Position numbers and translations under genes: made by a program
Shown here: positions 19,223 to 32,400 of the stretch, piece after piece
Layout of the letters: each line of letters begins with the position of its first letter
How positions within the stretch are numbered: position 1 is the stretch's first letter
Assembly (NCBI GenBank): GCA_037893245.1
Contig: JBAIAA010000110.1
Location: forward strand, 1,054,001 to 1,118,000
From: Crossaster papposus
Lineage: Eukaryota; Echinodermata; Asteroidea; Velatida; Solasteridae
DNA length: 64,000 nucleotides
Direction: 5' to 3'
The notes under the pieces: model-generated
What the model saw: only the letters and a program-made list of their open reading frames with translations
The model's database searches: none
Told to the model about the DNA's origin: nothing

Positions 19223-19792
19223 TTATACCTGGGGGTCGAAGGAGTACAAACCAAGGAGGAGACAACCGCTGCACTCCATTATTAACCATAACCCCCAGGG
19301 TTGAGTTTTAATTACTTGGAGTCTTATTGCATTCAGCACTATATATAGGGGTACCATGCAACTTGTCAATACTCCAGAGCACAACCTAAGATCCGTGCCT
19401 AGTTTTACCAAGACTGTGTCGAAGAGAGTACCATTCGGCACAAAGCAGTTTCTATCTCCATTAAAGTACGTCTCTCTGTAACCCGGCCACATCAGAACAC
19501 TTAGCGCACTGAACATATCCTCGGGGATGTAATTCTCACCAAAAACAACGAAACCACGCAGATTTAGCACAAATACCTGAGCACGTGAGGGAGAATGCGC
19601 ATTTTGATCGAGCGAGCCCGAGCCTCTATAAATATTGACCCAGAACTGACATGCCGACTCTCGAGCCGTCTCTGGTTGGTTATTATTTGTCTCGTTATAA
19701 ATCCAAGAAAACCGATCGCTCCTGCTCGTCAGCAACCTCAAAATGCGAGAAACTACAACAGTATACGCCGAACTGTACACGGCGTTAGTCAT
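19223..19792 (-). CDS. Unidentified ORF (189 aa from ATG)
   Basis: An open frame from the ATG at 19792 to a stop at 19223 in a locally GC-richer patch. It contains several cysteines and aromatic residues (ESACQFWVNIY, SVLMWPGYRETY, NGDRNCFVPN), has no clear signal peptide or membrane segment at the start, and matches no family I know. The last 40 codons look less protein-like, so a splice donor may end it earlier. It could be an exon of a spliced gene, a relic, or chance. Confidence 0.25.
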   Translation of the reverse strand: MTNAVYSSAYTVVVSRILRLLTSRSDRFSWIYNETNNNQPETARESACQFWVNIYRGSGSLDQNAHSPSRAQVFVLNLRGFVVFGENYIPEDMFSALSVLMWPGYRETYFNGDRNCFVPNGTLFDTVLVKLGTDLRLCSGVLTSCMVPLYIVLNAIRLQVIKTQPWGLWLIMECSGCLLLGLYSFDPQV

Positions 19793-22700
19793 CAATAATC
19801 ATTGGCCAAATTTATGAATGGACAACGCCATTGTAAACGATTGTCGTCTTTGGGCACAAAGCAGGTGTAGCGTGAAACACGGACTCGTTAGTATACGCAT
19901 GTCTAATTGGAAAATAAAAAGGGTGATCAGTCACGTAAGACTAAGAGGGTTTAATCAATAGGGAAAACGAGTCTAATTTTCAGGGGAGTCGGAGATTTAT
20001 ACGACACTGGTTTGAATTGTTTGCCCAAAATCAAACTAACTTTATTGTCATTTTGTCACAACAGTATTTATGGGTAAAATCAATATTTCCTTTTAACTTG
20101 ACGATTTGCAATCAAACTAAAAACCCTTCTTTATGCAGGAAAACACGGTAAAACGAATCACCTCACCATTCGGTATTTATGATTCAAATTTTGAACATTG
20201 CAATCAATGAAAAGAAAAGAAAAGAAATCGTGACCTATTTTAATTTTGGATTAATTAACCCACTTCGTTTGCAATCAGTGCCTCCGACGAGCATCACCGA
20301 GCACTGCTGCGAATAAGTTGGACTATCGAATACCCGTTCCTTGGAGCGATTACATGGTAAATTTGACACGTTCCCAATTAGATAAAGGATAGTCAGTGGC
20401 ATCATCTTCCTCTTCTTATTCTCCTTAACAAAAAAACTACTCTCGAGTAAACCCTGGCTCACGAGGCTTACATGTAGGCCTAGTAAGAAAGGGAGTGGAG
20501 AATGATGGATAACGAAAGTGGCCTATCTCCCAAAGGTTGCAGGTAAAGGGATGTATTTCTGGTGGTGCATGAGGTTATATTTACTCTAAGGAAACCGTTG
20601 TTGCAACGAATCAATATGTAAATGATGCATAGGACTGCTATGTCTGCAAAGGCAAAGTCTTTCTTGTTTACAATTTTGTTTAGATAAATTCCATTTGAAA
20701 ATATATACGCATTTCAGTTATCACAATTATCAAAAAAAAATTGTTAATTAATAATGACCAAATAATGTTCTACGGGACGTAAATGCCGCGTGAGTAAGTG
20801 ATTTATAGTTTATGCAAAAAACGGCCAAAAAAACCCACGAATACTGTAATTATTTGTTTTAATAGCAACCGGGGGTCGACCGGTCATAGAAACCTCAAAA
20901 ATAGGTATTGAGGAAGATTTGCTGAAGAGATCATTCTCGACTGAGGATTAACGAGACGGTTCGAGAACAGAATAAATAAAACGTATAGTCGCTTCATTTT
21001 ATCGATCGGAACATGCAACCCCATCCGCATATAATTATCAGATACCAACTTTTCAGAAAAACACCAAGTGAAGTAATTTTTCGATATGCGTAATATTTTT
21101 GTATTTGTTTTGAGTGGCTTTGTTATAATGTCCACTCTCCACATAGGTTGACTGTTCTTTAATTTGATATTTTATTCATAGAGGCACTATGGAGGGAACA
21201 CCCACGGTGTTTTTCCTGGAGCCAAAAAAGCTAATTTAAGGCTTTTATTTCTAGAAACGAAACGTCAACATCTTGCATACGTAAACACCCCATAACTGAA
21301 GGCTTAATTTGAAGAAAACAAATCAAAATTTATGAAACAAAGAAATAGTTATAAACACAATCTCATTCCAATGCTTGTCTGTAATTCTTCATACCCTTTT
21401 TAATTCAAACTAGAGGTTGATACATTGCGAAGTAAAAGCTTCAATATTTCAGTACAAAAACTGGCAGTTACTATATTATCGTCAGCGGTAATGAAAAAGT
21501 GGAAAACTAAAACACGGACATTGGCAGAATATCAACCTGAGGTAGAATAACAGCAGCACGTTGTATCGTTTACCGTGCAATTCATGGACTAAATATAGAA
21601 TCAGGTGTATCAAACCGACGCTACTTAATAGCTAAACAACCGGAGGGTATTGGAAAAGCATGAATAGTTAATATGGATATGTAATATTCACGAGTGCACG
21701 CAATAGGCGAGAGAGTATTTTGTATTGACGCGGCATGATGCCGATGCATTATTTCTCATTCGCTGCACTGTTGTGACGCACAGTTATTGTTTCTTAGTGG
21801 TACTTTGCAATATTGGAAACATAATATGCCTAAACTGAAGTGGTTTCAATTATGGAAGAAGATTGACACAAGGAATTGTTAACACCAATTAAAAATATCC
21901 GTAATATCATAAGTATAACACTATTGCACAGTTTTCCTGTTGTAAAAAAGAGCTAATAATTATACAGGTGTTACTTGTATAAGGAATTAACATTCGAATT
22001 GTGTGGCTTCAGTGTAGTTCAAATGCTCGAATATAGGTATATGAACGTAACCATTGCGTCATTCAAAGACATTGTAAAAAAGCAGCTGAAACCTATTTTC
22101 TATGGAAAGAGAGTCTAAGAATTGTACATTGCTGTATTACACTTACAGGAACGCATGTACATTACACTGGCAAAGCTCATTCCCGAGCTAACTGCATGGT
22201 ACTGTTAGATGTTGCATTTATACCCGCGGATAAAAGATCATATTAGAATATAATACTGCTGCATGGCTGTTCTCATTATTGTTGTAATATTAAATTTCGA
22301 ACTTGATAAAAATAAATAATATATCACATTAAGTATATTATTCCTGGGAAATTACCTTTTGAATACCCCTACATCAATATTTTCATTATTTTGGGCAAAG
22401 ATTGATGGTCATTAGGAGACACGAACAATTTCCCTTGCCTCCACTATCCACCTTTAACCCATCCGGTGATACAAAATAATGTCGAGGAAGAGCAATTTTT
22501 ATTTCCAAAGCTCGAATGGCTGCATGCAAGCACCGGTGAATTGTTCCTGACTCAACGACCGGCGACGTCGCTCGGCTATATTAATCCAAATGTGCGGGCT
22601 TACTTCAAAGGCAGTATATGTCACGTACCTAAGCATTCACGGGGTCTGTTTAACTAATGGTGTTTTTTTGTTTGTTTAATCGAGGGCGTTGCCGCGTTGC

Positions 22701-23767
22701 ACACGAGGAGCGTGTATGAAATTATCGGGCCAATTTTCTCTTTTAACATAAACACCAGTTTGCTAAACATTAACTGTGACACATTTCAAATTGGACAGAA
22801 CAACCGTACAAAATATGTACATTGTATAAAGCCTATTCTCTATAGCTCTAAACACCACACACTTTGAATCACACCATTACAATGTAAAAATCTATATACG
22901 TTACTTGGCACACAATTGCACAAAACTCTACCCTGTTGGACACTATATTACACATCATTTTTACAATTCGTTTCTATAACATTAAAATATATTTCTCTTT
23001 TGTGTAGATTAAACTATTTTGTTTAATACTTTAAACTATAAATCTGGAGACAAAACATACAAAACTACCCCTTCTCTAGTATAAAAGACCAAATAGTATC
23101 CAAAGTACGTTTTATACAATATGTAATGTCTGTAGGCTATGACTACATTCTATATGCAAAATGTCGAAAGAAACATGGCACAGAAACCTAGTATCTCGGT
23201 GCTGTCTTTTGTTGAGAAGATTTTTAAAAAGATAATGTCCTCAATTGCCATACACTGCAAAAACTGCAGTGTTAAATTTAGCAACTGGTGTTACATTTTA
23301 GTTAACAGCGTTGTTTGATACAGGGGGCCACAAAAACGAACAAGCACACCTCTACCACCCAATGCCAAAAATAGAAGAAAAATTATACAAAGATATCCCG
23401 ATTTGGTTCAGTAGTTTTAGCTTCATCTATTTTGGTATCATTTTCTTCCAGAAAGACTCCCCAACCATTTTACCAATTTGGCCTCAGTGCAGCGAAAGCA
23501 CGCCTTGTCCGTTTTCTAGGGCCACCCTGTATAGATATGATGTAGCGTGAATTTCAGACTATGAAATACAGACTCATTGGTAGTACTGCGCATGCTTAAG
23601 TACATATAATTAAAAGAGTGACCAGTCACGTGAGAGGGACTAACCAATAATAGGAGTCAGATTTTGATGTTAAATTAACACAATAGTTTTTGCAGTGAAG
23701 TAGCCTACGTGACGCAGCACCGAATACTTTGGTTTCAATCCCAATATGAAATTAGTCTATGCATACA
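19793..23767. other. Intergenic, no gene seen
   Basis: About 4 kb of AT-rich sequence with only short ORFs (60-87 codons) lacking recognisable content. A TAGGCCTA octamer is at 20475. No tandem repeats of note. Confidence 0.6.
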
Positions 23768-24009
23768 GGGGCCAATTTCATAGAGCTGCTAAGCACAACA
23801 ATTTGCTTAGCATGACAATTTGTCCTTGGCAAAAACAAGGTTACAGACCAAATTTTTACCTGATCTTTATTGTTCTGGATTGATAATCAGCTGTTTTCTT
23901 GCTTAGCATGAAAAACATGTATAATTTTGGCTAGTAATCTGTTTTTAATGAGCAAGACTTTTTGTGCTAAGCAAAATTTGTTGCTTAGCAGCTCTATGAA
24001 ATTGGGCCC
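23768..24009. mobile_element. Palindromic MITE, 242 bp
   Basis: Left end GGGGCCAATTTCATAGAGC, right end GCTCTATGAAATTGGGCCC: inverted repeats extending about 28 bases (through GCTGCTAAGCA) with one mismatch. Further inverted matches inside (TTGCTTAGCAT and ATGCTAAGCAAG types) let most of the element fold back. No coding capacity. A fragment of the same family appears at about 37148-37200. Confidence 0.75.
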
Positions 24010-27000
24010 AGGTCTCGAGCCAGCTTTTAACATTAAAACGGTAGTCACGAGGCAACAGTAATCAAATAAAAATACAAAGGTAGAGAAAAAACCCGGAAGG
24101 ACCAACATACTCTGCAACAATGTTTGAATGGGTGGTACATTCTTAATTGGTCAAGGCAGGCCTGAAAGCCTACAACGTGTATATTTCATTGGGTAAGAAA
24201 CATTGCCATTTGCCAACCATGATAATTAATGATAATTAATTTAAACACTTACACAATCTTTTCAAATGCTAACAAATACCGCGCTGCACAAATAAGTGCG
24301 TGCTTGACTCGAACGTCACCTAATACTATACAAAATACTTGAGTAAATTTATGAAGTACTCTTACTGCACTTGCCTATGATAATTATGTACAAAAACAAA
24401 ACAAACTTGGGAAAACAGGAGATAAAAAAAAATGCTACTGAAATAGCATTATCGAGTATTTCATAATCCACAATTTAAAAATAATTTTGCACAAATAAAA
24501 TAAGAGCAAATGGCATTAATAATGATATAGGGTTGATTTAGGGCACAGCTGTTCACACCACCAAAAAGAAACCTGCTGCAGATTCAACAGGATTCCGTAT
24601 TCACTTTACTTTAGACCGGCAAAACAAAAATGCACATAATCATGCAAAGCCTCCTCACAGAGCCTGTTGTCGATTTTACGCCACTTGCACCCCGTCCCGG
24701 GAGAGGCTACTAGTACACGGACTCGACTCTGTAAGTGACATATCATGTCAATAGATCTTTATACTCTAGCTCTGCGTGTACAGAAAACGATCAGTTTAAC
24801 ATTGAACCGAAGTAAACATTGATTGGATCGTCGCATGACAGAAACACACAGACTTTTGTGAGTTTTATTTTATAAAGCACGCAGCAAAAACTAATGCCCG
24901 GTCAATTAAAACACCAGGGTACAGGGTAACACCTGTATTGCATAAACTGGTGCACAGCCTGCAAATAAAACACTTCTATAAACTGGGACCAATTTCCCAT
25001 GGAAATTGTGTTAGCGTGGCACTCGGCACCTGCATGCCGTTGGCTCACTGCCGTTTGCAAAACTAGACTAGAAATGTGTTTGTGAACAAGTTAGCAAGTT
25101 ATATACAGGAATCAAAGTTAGATAGAAAATGTCTGTTTTATACTGCGGCGACATAGGAAAGAAACCTGACAAAATCAGACAATCGAGTTAAGCTCTGTGG
25201 GATTTGACAGAGACTTTGGATGAGGAAGGCCGGGTAGAATTATCCCCTCTTTACGCCACACAGGGGAAATTACAGCAGATTGCTGCCCCAAAGATGCCTT
25301 GCCCGTTTCTTAGCCCCCACGCAAATGAGGACAGGCAAGTAATTTTCTGAACATCTTGGCAATTGCTCAAGGGCGATCTTCAGTCGCACTAATCTTACAT
25401 TATTACAACAGAGGCCTTAGGCACAGCAGACCACAGCACAGCTGTTGGAACTGAATGCCGTCGTGGTTTAAAAGCATCGCTAAATGCATGTAACTTCAAT
25501 TAGAGCTACCCGAGTTTGATATACAACAAACACAAGCATCATAAAATAGTCCTGAAGTGTTACCTAAAGCTTGGAAAATGATAAATGTAAAAAAAAGAGC
25601 TCGAGACCCGTATATAGGTTCTGGTAATCGTATTCTTTAAAGTAAAACAAAATGTTTGTACACAAAAATGTTTCTCCGAAACATGCACAAATATCTTGAA
25701 CAAGCTTGACCAAAATTACATACAAAATCGCCACAGTATTCCCAAAGTTAAATACACAATGACAGTCGCAAATTTACAAAAACACGATCAATGATTAAAT
25801 CTATACCGTAAAAGGTCAACTCGGACTTTCTTACGAAAAAAATATGCCTTATAAAAAGAGCTAAATAGAGAGCACCTTCAATGGCAAAATTGTTTGATCA
25901 GAAATTCTCGGCGTTTCCTGTATTTGCAGTCTTCATCTGCATTCAGTCACGTAATGGCGTGACGTCATATCTACAGGTCACCATCACCGAACTTATCAGT
26001 AGCTTTTCTCTTCTCTTATTTGTTTAGCAAACAGAGCTCTTATTTAGGCAAGCCGAGATCAATATAAGAATGGCCCAGCGCCGCATATCGTAATTGGATC
26101 TCAGTGTTCAGGTGCAACAACACCTTGTTCTTAGAGCGGCCCACAATGACAACCTGTCTGATTTTTTCCCCCTCTTAACTAAGAATCTTGTTTGTCAAGA
26201 TCAGAAAAACTAACAGTGAAAACCCTCCAAAAAAAAGTCAGGTGCTTGGAGCCGAGAAGACGCGAATTGTACAAATTTGCACTTATTCTTGGATTACACG
26301 TAAAATGATTTTCTGCCACGAGTACAGTCAAAATCACTTACAGCTCGCGCCGCTGACATTCTTGATTTTGGAAAACTGGTAGCACTGGTTGAAACGTACT
26401 GTACCATTACATTAATGTTTAGAATTAGCAACACGTGGTAACTCTCGCAATAATAGCGGCCGATTCCGTATCTTGATCCCACGTAGACATTAAACGGATA
26501 TTGATATGGGCGTGGTTCATGTCCGTATACACAAGAGCCTCCTATTTGAATATTTTCGAATTACAGCGCGGCTGGGCAGGCTTGTTTACCCCGCTGTAGC
26601 GGTCGCTAATGCACTGCACCGCTAGACCTGCCAGGAATAGGAATCCTTCCTCTCTCTTTTTATTTGTAGCTGGCCTTAAGGTGCTCCACGCGATCGATGC
26701 TTCCAAGACAGTAAATTACTCTCGGTTCAAGTAAAAGCTGAGGGAGCATGTAGCGACCATCGCATAACATTACCGCGCTGGACTGATATTGACTACAAAA
26801 TGCAGTGACCAGCCGAGAACAGAAAGTCAAATATGTTCTTGCCATGAGCCCTTTCTGTCAAGTAGATTAGATTTTGATAAAGATTTCCAGCCGTATCTGG
26901 GCAAGTAAATACACCAGGTGTCACGAGGACGCTCCGTTGTATAATTGCATTTGTGTATGAACGCGCAGAATATGCAAATACAACTTGTAACTTAATCCTC

Positions 27001-27030
27001 TTTGGGCATTCCGAGTCACAAACGCAGCTC
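24010..27030. other. Intergenic, no confident gene
   Basis: Short ORFs only. Minus-strand frames at 26660-27030 contain beta-strand-like text (RIKLQVVFAYS, SVLVTPGVFTC) but are broken and unrecognised. A TGACGTCA is at 25960-25967. Confidence 0.5.
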
Positions 27031-27383
27031 AAAGGTATGATACACCATTTGCAGACATCGATCAATTTTACTACCAAATTCGTAATAAATATCTTCCTTA
27101 TTTCATAATAATTCTAGGCATCCAGAAAAATGATTGCGCTAGGTATCCTGTCATTGTTCCAAAAATTAGAATTTTATTGCCGGACGGCAATCGCGAAAAA
27201 ATAAATACAAAGAACAATTGCTCGACGGTTGAAAACGAACGCCGTTTTTCTTGCTTTTTGTTCGGCATTCATCATTGTAAAACTTAGGACAGGTCAGTTA
27301 AACGGTATTCACTATAAAATGCAACCCCCCAAATCCACCTATTCCTGATTCAAGCAATTACCAATGAGGTATACAACCTTTAA
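27031..27383. mobile_element. MITE-like repeat, copy 3
   Basis: Begins AAAGGTATGATACACCATTTGCAGACATC, as in copy 2, and ends ACCAATGAGGTATACAACCTTTAA, with the shared interior in between. More diverged than copies 1 and 2, so an older insertion. No ORF. Confidence 0.6.
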
Positions 27384-28556
27384 ACTTTCAACATTTGCCG
27401 TACTCGTTTGTCCAAACGCTCATTGATTCCAAAATAAGCAAAAATTACACCTTTTAAAAATACTACATTACATTTTGTTAACATTGTCACATTCAGTAAG
27501 TTAGATCTTATCAACACTACCTTAAACCTGCAACTCGCATGTTTAAAATATGCGTTATATTTCTACCTAAATTATAATCAATCATATAGAAAACGTAGTG
27601 TACAAAACACCATCCGAATAATAGAAAACTCTAAATACATCATAAATCTTTGATCGAATTTTCTAATTAAAATGTACTGTCTTCAAAGTACTACCTAACT
27701 GGAAATTTGCGTTCACAAACACAGAAAAAAGGTTCCTCTGGAACAAATATTATTTCGGTATTACAACGAAGCAAAACAAATTCACTTAAATGCTATTACG
27801 AACACAACACATCGCTTCTGCTAAATACGGGACCGACTAGGAATACGTAAAAAAGAAACGAAATTGGTGTACGAATATATTACTGGTTTATGTTCCAGTA
27901 ATTGGAAATGCTACCCGAGCGAATTATTTTGCATATCATTTGCCACTTGAAATTTGATTTAGAAAAAAAGACCTGTTATATTTAGAGGAAGGAGTTACAA
28001 TCAATACTCAATATCTTAACAATCCCTTACCATGCTGAATGATGTCAGTCTTATGAGTACGTGAGGGATCCTCATTGCAATGTTAGATTCTTTAGGGGTC
28101 TCGGCGGAAATTAAGGCGGTTCCATGCGTTTCAATTACACGGTAGGAGCTCCTCCATTTAAATATCCGATATAGTTTGTGCGAGAGGGGCATTTCAGATG
28201 GTAAGACGCCCAATATTCGCTATCGTGTATACGAAGCGCGGTAAAGGTGCCCCGAAGGGTGACGATCAGGTGTCATTTCGGTTTCAGATGCAAATCATCA
28301 CGTGGCTGTTTCCTGAATGCCAGTGATTGGCGATGCTGATTGTTGGGATGCAGGTTTCAAGTTTCATACGGCTGTTTCCTGTGTATCTTGGTGTCATCGG
28401 GAAAGATTCTGTTACAATACGCTCTTGCCCTTAATTTGTTTCATCTTCTACAAATTAATCTCTGGTGAGACTCGGTCGATTTTTGGCACTCAGATTTCAC
28501 CTACCTGGAAGGTAGTGTAAACAAATGATACGCTATTTAATTATTTATCCCCCTTG
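27384..28556. other. Intergenic; 3' flank of the next receptor
   Basis: AT-rich with no coding frame that I trust. The part near 28000-28556 has less biased composition and may include the 3' UTR of the minus-strand receptor. Confidence 0.5.
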
Positions 28557-29456
28557 TTAAGAGCACAGCAAGCAAAATATTACAAGGGCAAGAAGACTTA
28601 TGAAGCTCAAGGTGAACGAAGGAGCTCTAGACGCAGTAAGTGGTCCAATTTCACAGGTGAATGGTTTGTCACCGTGCTCAGCGTCCGTTGGAATAGACCA
28701 GCAATCGAATGTCAACCCAACGTCGCTGATCGTCACTGACTTCTTCATTTCTGTGCCGGCTCCTCCGTCCCTCCGAAGCCCCATCTCCCAACTCTCAGCA
28801 GCGACGGTGATAGCTCCCCTTTGGTTGATGACAGGAAACCGGTCTTTGGTCAGGGTGCCGCAGTAGATGTTGTCCCCTTCCACCAATGGCGACTGACCGT
28901 TTGGGTAGCAAACAGGGAACAACTCTGGTAGGTACACAGTGAGGAGGGCCTCTCCATATGCCACTGTCTTGGTGAGCGCGCCGTCTGGGAGATTCTCAGT
29001 GGCGTTGGTGTTAATCAGTTGGCAACGATAGACGCTCTCGTCACTTTCCTGCACTGGGTTGATTACCAGACGCTGAACGTAAGCAGAGGTGACTGCTGTC
29101 ACCCCTGCTGAGTGCTTCTGGACCAAAAGGTGAATCCTACTGATAAACAACCGGTGATCGACGGATTTGTGAAGAGCGCCATTCGAGGCAATCACGGTCT
29201 CCCTCACCGATCCCTTGTCAAATCGGGTCCATTTGACGATGTGAGCAGCCTCAGAATATCCCACGATGTCGCAGCGGAGAATGACCATATCTCCCTCCCT
29301 GGGATCCGGTGTGCTCTCAGGGACGATCGAAAGAGACACGGTTGGTGCCGATCCGTCGACAAAATCCGGGCCGAAAATCGGCATTGGCACGGCGGCGCTG
29401 AGCAGCACCGCGACGCAGAGGGTACAAACAATTGCCATGGCGTTAACGCGCACCAT
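28557..29456 (-). CDS. Two-domain Ig-like protein, probably GPI-anchored (299 aa)
   Basis: Signal peptide about 1-25 (an in-frame Met at 7 is an alternative start). First Ig-like domain about 38-176 with C62, W76 and SVYRC (C145). Second domain about 178-275 with C183, C199, C252, C268 and CEIGPL. After the second domain come TASRAPS and a hydrophobic run from about 281 to the last residue 299, with no basic stop-transfer sequence and no cytoplasmic tail. That is the pattern of a GPI-attachment signal. Family resemblance is closest to the gene at 42163-43092 (both have KWTRFD/TWTRFD and a CWS after the third cysteine of domain two). It would be a surface receptor without its own signalling motifs, or a shed competitor for the same ligands. 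An uncleaved short C-terminal anchor is the alternative. Confidence 0.85.
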   Translation of the reverse strand: MVRVNAMAIVCTLCVAVLLSAAVPMPIFGPDFVDGSAPTVSLSIVPESTPDPREGDMVILRCDIVGYSEAAHIVKWTRFDKGSVRETVIASNGALHKSVDHRLFISRIHLLVQKHSAGVTAVTSAYVQRLVINPVQESDESVYRCQLINTNATENLPDGALTKTVAYGEALLTVYLPELFPVCYPNGQSPLVEGDNIYCGTLTKDRFPVINQRGAITVAAESWEMGLRRDGGAGTEMKKSVTISDVGLTFDCWSIPTDAEHGDKPFTCEIGPLTASRAPSFTLSFISLLALVIFCLLCS

Positions 29457-32400
29457 CAGCCGACACGTACTCCAGTCCCGAGTTCCTCACCAGGCATCAG
29501 TCGCTAGCAATCGGTCTAAGCGCGAATCGATGCCGAGATGCAGCTGAAAGGCCTGTCATCAGCCGCCTTGAAAATCTCCTTTCCGTCTTAGAAGAGAATC
29601 CGGAGCGAAGTGTATCACCACTACAGCACAGTATTGACACACGCCGCACATCCAGGTGTCCTCAAACCTGAACAGCCTTGACAGCAGTGTGATCGCATGC
29701 AATACTTAAATAATACGCGCTCACGACAACACAAGATGAAGCTACAACCTGCTACGGCGTGTGTGTGTACATCAGTGTCAACGAGACCCCCTGTGCACCA
29801 GCTAAAAGCAGCAGCTATCTTGGGGTACCAGCGATAGTTAGTGAGTCACACACGTATTCAGTTCATTCGTGCATGAATGGCGCAAACCCTGGGGGTTAAA
29901 AACCCTTATATCAACCAATAATAACACTAATAATAAGCCGCACTTTCCTCTTATTTCCCTCTCTAGGTTCCGCCAATCTCAAATCAAACCGAGCACCGAC
30001 ATACTTAATTTAACGCATGACATTTTGCACCAAAACTACAAGGTGATTCATACTTGAATAATAACAGGATTATTTTGTGCGACATTACAAATTTTTACCT
30101 AAAAGATGATTCAACAATTATGCTGATGAGCGTATAAAGATAATGTGATGACCTTTATAATAAAAAACAATCTATACAATAACGAATACTGTAGCGAGTC
30201 TTAGTATAGCCATGTTTTATTTTCAGTCTGACGCCTAAACTCAATTTCAAAAGGGAGAAACCGTTAATGTTTTGTTTTCATTGAGAAAAAAATATATTCC
30301 AGCGCCGGTCATTGTCATCGTCATAATAAGAGTCGATCGTGCACTGGCATACAGATTTAATAAAGAACGACGATCTCGGTGGGTCTAGCTTGTTTGTCTG
30401 CTCTTTGGAAGCTGAAATTATGATAATTTATTCACCCGAACCCTTCAATAATATTAGCCTAGATCGCCACTCGTGTGCAGTGTTCGCGATGACCGATAGG
30501 GGACTTACGTTGGATGGGTTTCCGACACGCACGAAGGAAATGGTATTTCAAATATAGATTATTACATACACATATACCGATTTATACGCACCCTGCACTA
30601 ATCCAAGTCAAAAGAAGATAATTTGATAATTAAAGCGTGTTGTCTGAGATACCGAGGAGCCATTAAAGGTCAGTTACTTTCACTGAAGCCCCCTGGGGCA
30701 AATGGAAATGAGTGCGGAGACTAAATTTACTTCTTTGTTGCAAGTTTTATATTGATAAAAGACTAAACCTGATGTTGAATGCCTGACAGTAATATTATTA
30801 TTTTCGGTCATTTTGTTCGTATTTATATACAGACAGGTGAAAATACAATGGAAATATGCAGGACGCCTCCGGATGTTTACGCAAAAAAACAAACCGCAGG
30901 TTTTGAAACGCGTTTTCGTGAAATTTTTCTTCTGCCTGTAGCAAGATCGATTTTCTTCGCATCTTCTTATTTCTGTTTTGTCCCTTTCTATTTGTTATCA
31001 CTGTTTTATTTTTTGAGAGGAACGATATATAAGAAAATGTATGACAACATTAAAAACCAAAATAAAATGTCTCAACCCTAAAGGTCCAATAATACTACAA
31101 AATATTACTTATTAGTAAACTGCAGTAATTAGTACTCTTATACGTGGCCTGTGAGAATTGAGTGGTACTTTGTAGTAGTGTGCAGGCCGACTAAAATGAA
31201 TACCTAGGACGTTATGGTTTACAGCGTCGGTTGAATTATCAAACTGACGTTGAGCATTAGTAACGAAAAAAATCCTTTCGTTAAAAACGCCTCTTAATTT
31301 AATTTACGACCACTTTAGTGCGAACAAAATGTTGTATTTAGTTACTGAGAAATCGTTGAGTACAATATAATTCGTAGGAGCCATGTCGTGTCGTCATATC
31401 CAATCCAGTGAAACAAAACAGTGTGCGCTTATGCTACTGAACAACTTGCTGGTTAACATAATTTGGGCACGATCAATGAGAAACGAATAACTGAAGACGA
31501 AGAGAAAATAAACTTTCTTGAGGGGCAGGAAGTGACCTCGTGTGTTCAAGGATAACCCTCTCTCCCTAAAGCAAATCCTTGGATTTCTCGTACTAAATCC
31601 GATGATGTGGTTGTGCGGATGAATTAACATTTTACAATTTCACCCTTGTAAGATATGTTGTGCGACCATGCTATCGCAGCATCTACGAAAGGTCGTCGAT
31701 GATAGCTGAAAGCAGGGTCAGATAAATTACAACCACGAGGTTTATCGCAATGAATACAACTCTGGAAGAGAAATGCATTAGTCGTCAATTTTTTTTTTTT
31801 AATCGGCTATATAAGTGGAATTTGTTTTCAACAAAACAATCTGCAATCAGCATTTGTCACGATTAAGCAAACAAATAACACCAGCCGTGTGCTATTTATT
31901 TTAGACTTTTAATTACAACCAAGGCCCCTAGTTTGTCCCTCATTGTTTTATTCCTATGCCAGCAGAACTAGCGACAGTTCTATATCTACAAGGAAATTAA
32001 GTGTAGGCACTTAAGAAAATAGGTCAATGACTAAATACATATTTGTTATTTATTTTTTCATCCACGGAAAATAAAGAAAAACCAAAAAGGTCCAATAGTA
32101 ATGGAGGTTAGAAGCATTGCCAAGGTTACTCTACAAAACGCCGTGACTAAACGAGGATAATTGCAAGAGCCGGGAGGGTAGTGTGTTTACTGATTGATTG
32201 GTTGACGGTCACGATTAATGAAATGGGCGGGGCCCAGTACGCGGCTGTGATTGATTGCCTATGTGGACGCGGCATTTTACTGCGAGTCTTGCAGCGGTGA
32301 TTTGATTAGACGAGAAATGAGCCCAAACCGGCCAGGTATATAATTCCTGAAACACAGCGCACAACACACAGAGACAATATTTAGAGAAAACTACGGGATG

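Noticed and set aside
25960-25967. Second TGACGTCA as a promoter element
   Set aside because: No gene lies within 1.5 kb in either direction; a chance match is likely.
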